From: Lasiosphaeris hirsuta
Lineage: Eukaryota > Ascomycota > Sordariomycetes > Sordariales > Lasiosphaeriaceae
DNA: 64,000 nt
Assembly: GCA_030549175.1 (NCBI GenBank)
Contig: JAUKUA010000003.1
Location: 1,240,001-1,304,000, forward strand
Reading direction: 5' to 3'
Shown here: positions 21,509 through 32,200 of the stretch, one piece after another
Layout: each line of letters opens with the position of its first letter
Position numbering within the stretch: position 1 is the stretch's first letter
Position numbers and translations under genes: made by a program
The notes under the pieces: model-generated
Told to the model about the DNA's origin: nothing
The model's input: only the letters and a program-made list of their open reading frames with translations
Database searches by the model: none

Positions 21509-23289
21509 GCGACAAAAACTGTCTTCATGCATCCGCACCTCCTGTCCGCTTCAATGATACCCCATCAAAATACCACTTGCGACTGCTTTCCTTTCTCTGC
21601 TGTGTTTAGCACGGGCTGCGTTGATGACCTGCCGGCCAGCCAACCATTTACATCCACTTCCTTGCTAGGAGTTGAGCATGTATGTGTCAGTATCGCTGGC
21701 GATAGTCGCTGCGATTAAGGTTTTATAGCTTGTCCTGTTAGAACTCGCGCCATGATAAGAGCTAGCGCTTGACGGAAGTTGCAAGACTGAATAGCGAATG
21801 TCTGCCCATAGTTTATCAAGTTCTGAGATTTTCAGCATCATATCATGCAATCCAACCCTGGTTTGTTTGTTAGTGCGTGATACTCCCAGCAAGAAAGGTA
21901 CTAGAGCCCCGAAAAGACATCATTTGGTATTTCATAAGACCTTTACCGTACTGTACAGGCCTTCTAGAATACGAAAAATGCCGGTTTTGCCGCTCGAAAG
22001 CCTTTCCAGCGCTTCAGCATCTCCTTTGGGGCCTGTGGGGAAGACTGCACGCTAACAGACAAACCAGGTTTGGATTATAAAGATACCGTGACACATGACA
22101 CAACTTCTTGGAGAGAATTTCTCACTGGCTCGACGGTGAGGCTTGGTGAACGGGTTAAACGGCAGGATCCGCACATTCGACAAATATGAAAATGCGCGCG
22201 TGCCGTCTGCTGGTTCCTGCTGGTTTCCGGTCCATGCTGGCACTGCCTAGCGTCATTGGATGTTTGGCAACTGCCCCTGCAGGGCAGAGTTGCTTGCGGC
22301 TGATCGGAAAGTCGATGACGTTGTTGGGCCAGGCATAATGTGGGGTAGCGGATCTCCAGACGCTTAAAGCCACAGTTCCAAGCCAGTCAACCCAGCACAT
22401 CGAACATTGCTTTGTTAGCGCTTGAGAGAATTCTTTCGTGCCGGCTGGACAAGAATTTCTACTCATGAAAGCGGCCAATTGGGCCTGAGGGAAAGCATTT
22501 GCAGTGGGGTGGGAGGCGAACCGGTTGTGGCTCATCTCGTGCTGGACGGGGTCTCAGTGCGGGACTTGGGGCTTCTTGGAACTGCCGGCACTCCAAGTCT
22601 CAAGGCAACGTCACCAGCCACAGATCAGTGGCTCTCGATCTCTTCCGTGACACTGCTCCCGTGGGATGACGTTCGGATGGTAAATACGCAGCATTGGCCG
22701 TTTGTGGAGACGGATCCTCGCCAAGGTACCTGCTTCTGCGGTTTCGAGAACAGGAAGCTGGCTTGGCGTGCCTGGACGCAGACATTGGATAGGACATTGG
22801 ATTGGAAGAGGGTAGACACGTGCTTGCTACACCACTTTGGAAATCGCTTTGGTAAGCACTTTAGAAGGAGGCTAGCTGCATCGGTTTCATCGTGGTGCCT
22901 ATAGCTATGACGACGATGAGGTAAGAGGATCGATCGAGCAGCTTCACTCACGGCATAACTTGCCAACGTCACAGTGGAGACCAGGAGGGGGTACGTACCG
23001 CAGATTCTCCACTTGCAAGGCATGTTGGCTTCAAGCTGGCACTGGGCTAGGCACTGGGCAGGTACTGGGGCTGCTTGGAATGATGCCATGGCCGGCGCTC
23101 AAAGAATCTCACCAGCCATGCCTTGTATTCAACAAGACCCTGTACCATCGAGAAGAAGGTATATAAGAACCGCCCGCCGTCTGCCCAACAGAATATCGAC
23201 TCCTATCATCACACACTTACAATACTCACAACCATTTCACATAAAGCAAATAACACTCACGCAAGACAACCAACCTAAGATAACTCATC
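21509..23289. other. Intergenic / stress gene promoter
   Basis: 1.8 kb without a supported gene. The 3' part looks like an inducible promoter: TATATAA at 23160, about 125 bases before the start codon, and an AGGGG (STRE-type) match near 22985. Frames around 22422-22904 and 22625-23089 are mutual antisense overlaps without domains. Confidence 0.6.
23160..23166 (+). promoter_or_regulatory. TATA box of the DPRVDSDRDG-repeat stress gene
   Basis: TATATAA about 124-130 bases upstream of the ATG, with an A/C-rich, probably untranslated leader between. A good match to a fungal TATA box; function inferred. Confidence 0.55.
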
Positions 23290-24425
23290 ATGTCTGGCAT
23301 CGTCAACAAGATCAAGGAGGCCGTCCACAGCGACAAATCCACCACCACCCACTCCGCACCTGAGGGATCTCACGGGCCTCACAACACCCGCGTTGCCAAC
23401 GCCGCTGACCCCAGAGTCGACTCTGACCGTGACGGCTCCAACAACATGGGCGCTTCCCGCACAGCTGGTCAGGGCGAGTTTGGCAGCCATGGCATTGGCT
23501 CCACCGGTACCCACAATGTAGGCACCACCGGCCGCACGGCTGGCCACGGCGAGTTCGGCAGCGCCAACCCCTTCTCCAGCACCGGTACCACTGGCACACA
23601 CAACACCCAAAACACATACGGTACCGCCGAGGGCGCTCAAGGCCCACACAGTTCTCGCCTAGCAAACGCCGTCGACCCCCGTGTTGATTCTGACCGTGAT
23701 GGTTCCCACACTGTCGGCCAGACTGGCAACAACTTCGGCACTGGACAGACACACGGCCTTGGGCAGACCGGCGACCACGGCATTGGTTCCACTGGTAACC
23801 ACGGAATTGGTTCCACTGGAAATCACGGCATAGGTTCCACTGGCACACACACCGGCAACCACGAGCTAGGTGGTAACACCTCCGGCTTCAGCTCGGCCGA
23901 CGCCCGCTCTGGTTATGTCGCCAGCTCCGGCACCACCGGTATGACCGGCGCCCACGGTGCGCCAACTGGCACACAGGGATCTCATAGCTCCCGGGTCGCC
24001 AACACCGTCGATCCCCGCGTCGATTCTGATCGTGACGGCCGCTCGGCCTTCAACGGTTCTGGCCCTGGCCCGGCCCCTCACACCGCCGGCCCTCACAAGA
24101 ACGACATGATGAACAAGATAGATCCCCGTGTGGATTCTGATCTTGATGGGTCCAAAACCTTCGGCGGCAGCAACACCTACAGCCAGTAAGTAAGTAATTC
24201 TGCATCAACCTGAAGCAGTGGTGGTACAGTAACTAACAGGAAAACAGTTCTGGTTCCAACTGTAACAACTTGCGCCACAAGGATCCCACTGATGCTGCCC
24301 AAGTGCCTCCCTCGGTGCTGCAGCAGCACATCGGTGCGCCCGTGATCGGGCATGAGGATTATGCTCACAACCGGGAGAGACGCAACAGCACCCAAACACA
24401 TCAGGAGACATATAGAGGGATGTGA
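23290..24425 (+). CDS. Glycine/histidine-rich stress-type protein with DPRVDSDRDG repeats
   Basis: Exons 23290-24185 and 24248-24425 (62-nt intron, donor GTAAGT, branch TAACTAAC) give 357 residues. Without the splice the frame would stop at once after NTYSQ; with it a well-formed tail of about 58 residues follows (KDPTDAAQVPPSVLQQHIG and an acidic/basic end). The body has four copies of a unit of about 20 residues centred on DPRVDSDRDG (about 29-50, 118-139, 230-251, 269-288; the last reads DSDLDG), plus runs of GIGSTGNH and GEFGS. The protein is hydrophilic and lacks signal peptide or membrane helix, like LEA/hydrophilin-type stress proteins. I recognise similar fungal proteins but no proven function. 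A TATA box and a possible STRE upstream fit stress induction (inference). Confidence 0.8.
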
Positions 24426-25564
24426 GGTCTGATTTGAATTTTGCGGTATAATATCAGTACCATGAAGTGGAAGTTACGACATTTGTATGATAAGCTATGT
24501 AGAAAAGCGTTGATGATCTAGATAGGTTATTGACCATGATTAAATTTTCACGTTGGCCATCTAACAAATTTATCGTGATATAGATCAATCCTAATTTGAG
24601 AGCATGGAATGTTCTCGCCAACAGGAATATTAAAAGCCTTGGCAAGGTCTTTACTTCAAGTTCCTTGCTATATGTCCCGCGCTAACAATAAGCCGGGGTG
24701 GGATTGTACTTTAATGTTTGTTTACTTACCATCTTTACCCCGCCGTCGTTTAGATTTATCGTATCTGCAAGGTCGGTTCCCATCAATTGCGGCCGTCACA
24801 CCAGCATCCTCCCTACGTTCATTTATCCCTCCAAATCCACGCTATTCCGAAAACGAAAAGCCATCACCAAAATCTACGCCGACGGTCGTATTGGTAATCC
24901 GTCAATAAGCGTCTTGTGGAAATTGGGCCCGGCCTGTTGGTTCTTCGCACCACATCATCACACACCGTTCCTGTGACCGATGTTGCAGCCCGCGCCAGCC
25001 GTTGTCGTCCCGTTGCGGCTACTCTCCTGAGCTAGAACTGAGCGAGGCGTCGTTGCGCGCGCAAACGCCTTTTGGGTAAGGAAGGAAGGAAGGAAAATGT
25101 CTCACGTCCTGTCTGCAGCTCGACAAGGCGCGTCACACAGTTTTAGTTATTTCTTGGGTGTGGTGCTGTCAGCTTGCAGGGCTGAACAGGGCTGATATTT
25201 GCAGGGGGCGCTCTGGACCCGTAATGGACAGCGGGAGGGCGTGGCGCTCCGGAAGACAGGGCTCTGCCTCCCCGTTGAACCCCAGACCACCTCTGTCGCC
25301 CTCCTGTCGCCCCGTTGGAACTTCGTTGAAACCTTAGTTAGATCCCAACCTCGGCAGTCGATACGTCTGTTTGGACGTCGGTGAACGGGGCTCAAGGGTC
25401 GGAATCTCCCTATTGCGCCTCTCGACCTGTCAACCCCCTTCTCGAACACAGAGTCTCCCGAATTCGGCGTGCTCTTGCCAGGACGCGATTCCGGGGTGGC
25501 TTCACGATGGCTGGTCTGCGAGTCAGGGACGGGGAAACAGCAAGCCATGATCTACGACATGGCT
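24426..25564. other. Convergent intergenic region
   Basis: Lies between the 3' ends of the stress gene (plus) and the CSA-like gene (minus). About 24430-24600 is AT-rich and probably 3' UTR/terminator. No coding frame is supported. Confidence 0.6.
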
Positions 25565-27326
25565 TCAGGTGAATGTGATCTGCTTTCCCATCAAACTTCG
25601 ATATGCGTCGTCCAGTGCCTTTCTTTTCTTCGCACGTGTCCCCGAGGTTGCTTGTGTGGCGTCACCGGTGTCTTCGTCCTCCTCGTCCAACCCTTCGAGC
25701 TGCGGGATCCAGGTGCGAATCTGGCCATCCATATGGCCGCTGTAGACACCACCAGGGGCATTTGTTCCTCCCATGACGGCTCCACTCGAACTGCCGCCTC
25801 CGCCAGCCCCCCGCCACACAACTGGTTCGGGCGGGAATTAGTTTCGAGTTTCAAAGTGCATCCGCTTGCAGGCCGAGCATAGAGACCAATGCCTGTGTGA
25901 AAACGATCCATCGAGGAAGAAGAGGGAGGTTGGGTGTGGAGAGGCATATGGAGAGACATACTGCTGGTTAGCCGATTCCTAACGGTCCGTTCCCCTCTTT
26001 GCGCCGCAACGGCAGCGATACTTGGCCCCATCCCACGCAGTCGCGTTACGATGGAGCCCTCATGCATGTCCATGACCAGAATTTCATTCTCATTCGGGAA
26101 AAATAATAGGTCCTTTTTGGAACCCGTCAGGGTAGGAGGGGAGACGAACATGGTGAGCCTTCCCAGCTGGCTGTTGCGTATGGTTGGTCCAAAATTTGCC
26201 AGCGTATTGGCCCCAGTCGCGGCGTTCCAGACTCGGACCCGCTTGTCGTGACCCGCCGATATGATGTATGCGCTATCATCGGTCCAGGCAAGCCCATTCA
26301 CTGGACCGGTGTGGGCCTTTGCTGATGCGCGGATACCTCGCCCCAGGTGCCCCTCAGTGCCAGCGGCGCTGCCAATATCTGAAGCCACGGTCCTGCCTGG
26401 ATCCAAGATGCCCAGGCAGTCTTCCTGATCGAGAAGCCTGACCAACCCGCCCGACCGCCTAACGTCCCAGATGCGCACGGCGCCATCGACAGATCCGCTG
26501 GCGAGGACATGCTCGTGGACGGGTGACCAGGCGACGGCCAGCGTGGCCCCGGACCCGCTGCCGACCTGGCCCGGGGAGATGAGGGATTGCACGGCTGCTG
26601 AGGATCGGAGATCAACGAGGCGGACGGCTGGGTGCTGTGTCCCACAGGCGATGAGGAGGTGCGATGCAATCGGCGAGACAGCATGTGTGTAGACCTTAGC
26701 TCCAAGATTGAAGGACCCCGAGACCCGGGCTGTCTGTGTGGACCACAACTTTAGGGTTTGGTCAAATGAGGACGAGAGAAAGGCTGCACTGTCGAATGGA
26801 TAGAAAGACAAGTGGGTGATACCAAAGCGGTGACCGCGCCCGAGACCTGTATCTGCGCCAGGTAGGGTATTTTCTGCCCGAGGGATCGCAGACACGGGGC
26901 GATATGTGTGCGGTTGAGAGGGGTTCGAGCACTGCTCGAGATCCCAAAGCTTGATGGTTGCGTCGGCACCACCGGACACAAGACTAGATGCTGTCAGCTG
27001 GGAGAAGTGACGAACAGTGGCCAAGATATATCGTTCGCTGCTTACATTCTGCCATCAAAGCGCTCAAGCGCCAACGCGGTCACGCCAGTTTGATGGGCCC
27101 AGATGGTGGTGCCAGAAACTGTTTCTTCGGGGCCTTCTGCTGCCGCTGCCGACGATGATGAAGAATTCCCTCTATCACGAGCTACCGTATTCACCACGCG
27201 CTCGCCGCCGTCAAAGCGAAACCTCAGTGTGGAGCGGAATGACTTTAGTAGCTTTTCCGTCTGGAGTCTGGCAAAGATAGTGGGTGGAAGGTTGCCTGAA
27301 GCCCTCTCGAACAGAAGTGGACTCAT
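25565..27326 (-). CDS. WD40 DNA-repair protein, CSA/ERCC8-Rad28 type
   Basis: Exons 27326-27046, 26983-25962 and 25821-25565 join in phase (introns 62 and 140 nt) for 519 residues. The N-terminus MSPLLFERASGNLPP and ARLQTEKLL block precedes the propeller, as in fungal ERCC8 homologues. WD repeats can be read in order: IWAHQTGVTALALERFDG with LVSGGADATIKLWD; ITHLSFYPFDSAAFLSSSFD; AVRLVDLRSS; LASGSVDGAVRIWDVRR, which holds a WDxR motif like that used to bind DDB1; NGLAWTDDSAYIISAGHDKR; and the last repeat VYSGHMDGQIRTWIPQLEG. The final repeat is only in frame after removing the 140-nt intron (donor GTATGT, branch ACTAAT). An acidic, basic tail with an NLS-like AKKRK follows. CSA is the substrate receptor of a CUL4-DDB1 ubiquitin ligase in transcription-coupled repair; yeast Rad28 is the homologue. 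Assignment rests on architecture. Confidence 0.83.
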
Positions 27327-27824
27327 CTTCCAACGTCCTGATTGAAGGACTGCTGGCGGGCAGATCCTACTTGATACCCCAAGCCAAAACCATGTACTAT
27401 TGGGAGGACAGTTGCTGGTATATAGGTCAAAGAAAGACACTCTCACGCATCAGTGTTGCAGTTGCAGTTGCAGTGATTTCGAGTTACCGAGTCGACATCA
27501 CTCATTGGCTCGTGGGGAACTGAGGCTTGGCTTGACCTCCCAGTGTGGGGCACTCCTGCTAGGGTGGTTACCTGACACACACTGAACCCACTGCTCCTTC
27601 CGCAGTCCATTCCGCATCTTCCTCCACCTTGAAGCCCTCGCGACTCACAACGGAGTAACTGGTGCTGATTCCTTTCCATCGGCACTACTAAATGTATGTC
27701 ATGGGAGCCACCAAACCTAATATACACAAGGCTTGATTTCATTGGCCTCTCCCAAATATTTCACTGGCTAATATTACAACAATAATTTTCACATCACAAA
27801 TACAACCACTCATAATTCTAAAGT
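27327..27824. other. Divergent promoter region, CSA-like and Rrn10-like genes
   Basis: About 500 bases shared by two divergently transcribed genes. It contains a short repeat TTGCAG x3 at 27455-27474. An AT-rich stretch lies close to the plus-strand start. No gene is supported inside. Confidence 0.6.
27455..27474. repeat. 6-bp tandem repeat TTGCAG
   Basis: Three perfect copies of TTGCAG plus TT/GT edges in the divergent promoter. Confidence 0.7.
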
Positions 27825-28549
27825 ATGCCTTCGTCATCCGATTTCTCCGACCACTTCTCAGATGACATTTTGGGCCGCTCCTCGGATCATTACTTAGGCC
27901 ACTCCTCGGATCACTCCTTGGGTTCCGCTGCCGCCTCCGAGAATGCCCCCCCTCGCCGTGGCAACCCCTTCTCCCATGGCCGCCAGGCCTCCGTCTACGA
28001 CGCCGTCGCAGGTCTGTCCTCCCAAACCCCTTTCTCTTCACATAATGTACTCATCCAACCACAGGCCGTGTAGCCGGTCGCTACTTTCAGGGGGCACAGC
28101 GGGGCATAAAAACTTGGACGCCCGAGGACACCCTTTTTCGACGGAAGAACGCGCCGGCGCGGTACGCCGAGGCCGACATCTATTGGGCCAACGAGAACCT
28201 GCCAGATGGCGGGCGGCGTCATCTCCCGCAGAGCGACATGCTGAAGTGTGTCCACAGCTACTCGAGCAAGTTCTACGAGGCGATGGCTAGCCGCCACGGT
28301 GCTGAGGGGACCGTGGGGTCGAGGATCGTTGATGAGCGGAGTATGGATGAGACAGCGTTGCTGGCGTTTGGGGTGTTGCTCGAGGAGGCGAGTCGGGAGG
28401 TGCTGGGGAAAAGGGGGGATTTGGTCTTGACAGAGGGAAAGAGGGCCAAGAAAGTTGAGAGTGAGCCCCCTGCTCCTGCTCCGCAGAGCAAGTTAGAGAG
28501 GAAGCCTAAGCGGAGGAAACTGGATGACCTAGGGTCTGGAGAGACTTGA
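27825..28549 (+). CDS. Probable RNA polymerase I upstream activation factor subunit, Rrn10-like
   Basis: Exons 27825-28011 and 28065-28549 (53-nt intron, donor GTCTGT, acceptor CCACAG) give 223 residues. An acidic Ser/Asp-rich N-terminus carries repeats of SSDHxLG (about 18-33). A conserved core follows: RYFQGAQRGIKTWTPEDTLF, ARYAEADIYWANENLP, then LPQSDMLKCVHSYSSKFYEA and a helix DETALLAFGVLLEE. The spacing and wording of the last two blocks resemble yeast Rrn10 (PxxDLxxVHxYA then FDETSLxxLGLLIE), a UAF subunit for rDNA transcription. The tail is basic with KRRK, NLS-like. The Rrn10 call is from remembered similarity, not an alignment; otherwise it would be a conserved hypothetical nuclear protein. 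It shares a promoter region with the CSA-like repair gene. Confidence 0.62.
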
Positions 28550-29224
28550 TTTGTGGTATATCAACCCGTGTCAGTTGGGACATGGCGCCAGAACACATGG
28601 ATAAGAGATTCCGGATGTCAAATCTATTCATTCACAGTTGCATCAGCCCCGGTCTATGCTGCTATGGTCCGCCGGAATTAAGGGAATAATAGCCTGGGCC
28701 CGAGACACAAGTAGATATTGGCTTCGACCAAGGAACGGAAGGAATATAGAAAGGCGCGCTTTGATATATCATGTTTGTTGTTGGATTGTTAGCCGGCCTC
28801 AAAGATGAAGCGCCTGGGCGGGCCTGCCTAAGCGGCCAACATGTTGGAGGCTAGATATCTCCTGCTGTCGGCGTGGCCGTGCTCACGATGGCTGCCGACC
28901 TGGTGTTTCGGACACCAGACACGGCCAAACAGACAAACATCAGCTACGGAAGCCTTGGCGCGCATACTTCTCATCAGTCATGTTTTTGTAGTGTAGCACT
29001 CCGCACAGGGATCTGACACGTGGTCTTCGCAACAAAACCCACTAATGCCTTAGCCCGTTCAAACAATAGCGGCGCTCTCGAGATCCTGCAGGGCGACCTG
29101 CCGTCCATCCTGCTGCCGCCGCAACCAGCTTGCTGCTGCTGTGCGGCGCCAAACGCCAAACGGGCCTTGTGGAAATGGCCCCCAAAGAGCCGCCTGTGGC
29201 CCTGGGAAAGGCTGAGGCCGATGT

Positions 29225-29242
29225 GGGGGGGGGGGGGGGGGG
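29225..29242. repeat. G18 homopolymer
   Basis: Eighteen consecutive G on the plus strand, followed by six T. Prone to sequencing error and length variation. Confidence 0.85.
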
Positions 29243-32200
29243 TTTTTTGACCCTCCGGGCACTACCCCAAAGTCAGCTGCCGTCCCAACAACAAACAAGC
29301 TGGAGTAGCATTGATTCAATTCCCGCCTATGAACGGGCGATGGACGAGTCATGGCAAGTACTGCCCGAATCCGATGGCAATAATGATACATCGCAATCCT
29401 AAGGAGCCACTGATTCACACGCTGACTGACGGGGCAGCCTGGCTGGCGTGATCAAGAAACGCTCATTTGCCCGCCTTTTCCCCTGCACAGCGAAGCCCAA
29501 GGCCGCAACAGTCGCAACTCTTGGCCAATCAGCCAGCGGGCAGGGGAACCCCCTCTGACCAGTCGATGGCGTCTATGGTTCGCCGCGCTGATGTCCCTCC
29601 CAGACGCCCTCCCTTACTCCCCCACGCCATGCGGGTTGTGGGCTGTGGTGGCAGCAGTGATGCTCCTCACTTCTCGCGGGTACTTGCATTGCGTATTTGA
29701 ACCGCCCTGTGCCCCCATCGAATGAGTGGGGCATGGCGTATACCGAGTGGTCAGTGTATACTGTGTGGTGCACATGAAAGAACCCGGGGCGGTGAGACCG
29801 TCAAAGTCGGTCAGAGGCTCTCAACAGGTCTTGCTTGCTGCGGCCACTGTCCGTACACGCGTATACATACATCCGCCCAGAATGGCGATCTACAGCATCT
29901 ACCCGTATCCTAAAAGCCCGCACTACACTAGGTAGAAATGATGCAGGGAGACCGCTTGGGTTCCGGAACGGATAATAATGCTGCGAGAATAGCTATCGGA
30001 GCAAACTGCCAGCCTGGGGATGTGCGACATATCGTGACTCGGCCTGATCGTGACCTATCTCTTGTCTCCGAAGAAGGGCCTTCGAAGATCACTTGCTGTT
30101 TTGATGAGGTGCTGTTCAAGGAGCCAGAACGTTATCCGCCCCCCCTCCCCCGGCTTCCTGGATAAGGAGACTGAGCTGTAAGACATTTCAAGGTCGGAAT
30201 TGCGTGCTTCTGGCTGGGCCTTCCTCCTCGACACAGGCAGATCGGAGCTGGCTCCGTTTTTTCTGTCATGCCTTTGCTCATCTGGAGACTCCCATGTCTG
30301 AGAAACGCCTCACAGGTCGGCATACCTGATTCAGGTTAGGTCTAGAACGGAGTGGCAGGGATGCGGGGGTGGCCTGCAACAGCGGGACGTGTGTGATCTT
30401 GGAGCAGTGACCTTCAATTATGACCAAGGACCTTGACGGACGGAGTCGCTGTTTTCGTGTGTCAACACAGCCATTGTATTTTAGTATGCCCTCTGGCAAC
30501 ACTGTGTACCAAATAGTTTTTCAAGCTTGGTCATGGGGTCTGTTGGTTCGTGCCCGTGGATCAGCAACCCAACTATGTTTGAGCTATGTCGTGTTCATGT
30601 GCTGCCACAGGGTATCCGTATTGTTATCTCACAAAAAGCCACGAGGCTGCGGGATGTTCGAGTCGGTGAAACGCGCACACCTCGGCTCGGCACAGGCTTC
30701 CCTGAAGGGGTTCGACGGTGAACCCATCAGCGGAGGGAGGCCATGTTCGGAATTCGGGAGAATAGCAGCGTCAATCTCTCCGGCCGTCAATACTGCGTAT
30801 ACACTACAACGCCTTTGACGCCGTCAACGTCATTGTGGGCAGAGCAACGAGGTAGTAAAAGGTTGCGGACGACGGCGACTGGTGTGGCTGCTCACCACCG
30901 GAGAGGGCAAGTACAGGTGGCCCCTGAGCAAAGGGTCCAGGAACTCGCCCATCCTTGACATCGCTTGCTCAGCTTTGCTAGTACGGACCTGTAGATACTA
31001 TACTAGCGGGAGCGGCTGGAAAACTGGGCAATGGCTGCTAGTTTTTAAGAAATGATACGGGCGAGGTTTGTGTTTATTGATTGGGGTACGAGGCGGCTAC
31101 GCTATGCAAGGGCTCGTGGGGTTTGAGAAGCTTGCGGAAGCTTGGAAAACAAAAGGACGGACGGGTGAGCGGCGGGCGATGGAGGATAGCGAGCCCTGGG
31201 CACCAAACGAGAGGCTTGCCGATAGCGTAATAGCGCGATAGCGTTGTTTGAAAGAGCGTCCACACCGTCGGGCCCGGTCCTTCGCCCGCATTCTTGGGAC
31301 TGAGCTTTGGGGCCATTTTGGTCTCTCATTGGCGGTGGCGGGTACGCCACAGCAGCCTGTGCAAAACCCGGACTGCAGCATTGGCTGACAAGTGGTGATG
31401 GCGCTGTAGCTCCCGAGTCCGCTCAACTAGGTACCACGGTGCTTTCCTTCCCCTCCCTTCTATCTGCAGCATGGGAGACGTGTCGAGGCATCCAACAACA
31501 ATCATTCTACAATCGCATACTCAAATAGGCAAAGGCGATCATCAGCGCACTCTTTCTGGAGACCTGTCATCGACCTCGGTGGCGGCGGTGGCGGTTTGTT
31601 GTCGAGATGTGCGGCTCAGATAACACGCTAGGTGCAATTCTCGTAGGCAGAAGGTGAGGATGGAAAGGGGCATGTCTTCTAGAAGATGGCTTGAAGATTG
31701 AGGTACGAGGGGCTCGAGTTCGGGTTCTAATTGTGGTTCCAGTAGGGTTTTACGTATCTGCCTCTCCAACCGAGCAGGCATCCTGACCTGGGGAGGCACA
31801 ACCCTGCGTAACCCACGGCCAATCAAGGTCAATCTGCAGCACTGGTTGGCGCGCCATGTGAGACCAGCAGAATTGTCTGGGTGGTAGCTGCCGCTTCACT
31901 AGTAGAAGAACACTCTCTCGGCATCAATAGGTGACAAGAACACCTCCCGTCACCTGAGAATGGACGGGGTAGCAACCAGGAAGGAGGTCACCTTCAAAAC
32001 AGAATCTAGCATTCTGCTGGGTGAGGTCGGTGCGGTGGTGTGTGTGGTTCGGTAGCCTGCCGAGAGCCTGCCTCCACACTACCTTACTGACTCGTCGGAA
32101 CTCGGAAAGGAGGCAGCGCAAGCCCACCTGAGCGTTCCCGTTCCTCGGGAGTCGGCTTTCACTTCGTCACCTCACCTTGCGCCGCATGCTTGTTTACGGC

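Noticed and set aside
24448..24600. AT-rich stretch after the stress gene as a transposon remnant
   Set aside because: Short, no terminal repeats and no coding trace; better explained as 3' UTR and terminator between convergent genes.
25591..25961. CSA-like protein reading straight through to a basic tail (477-residue version)
   Set aside because: The read-through tail is not WD40-like; removing a GTATGT intron restores the last WD repeat and ends at 25565.
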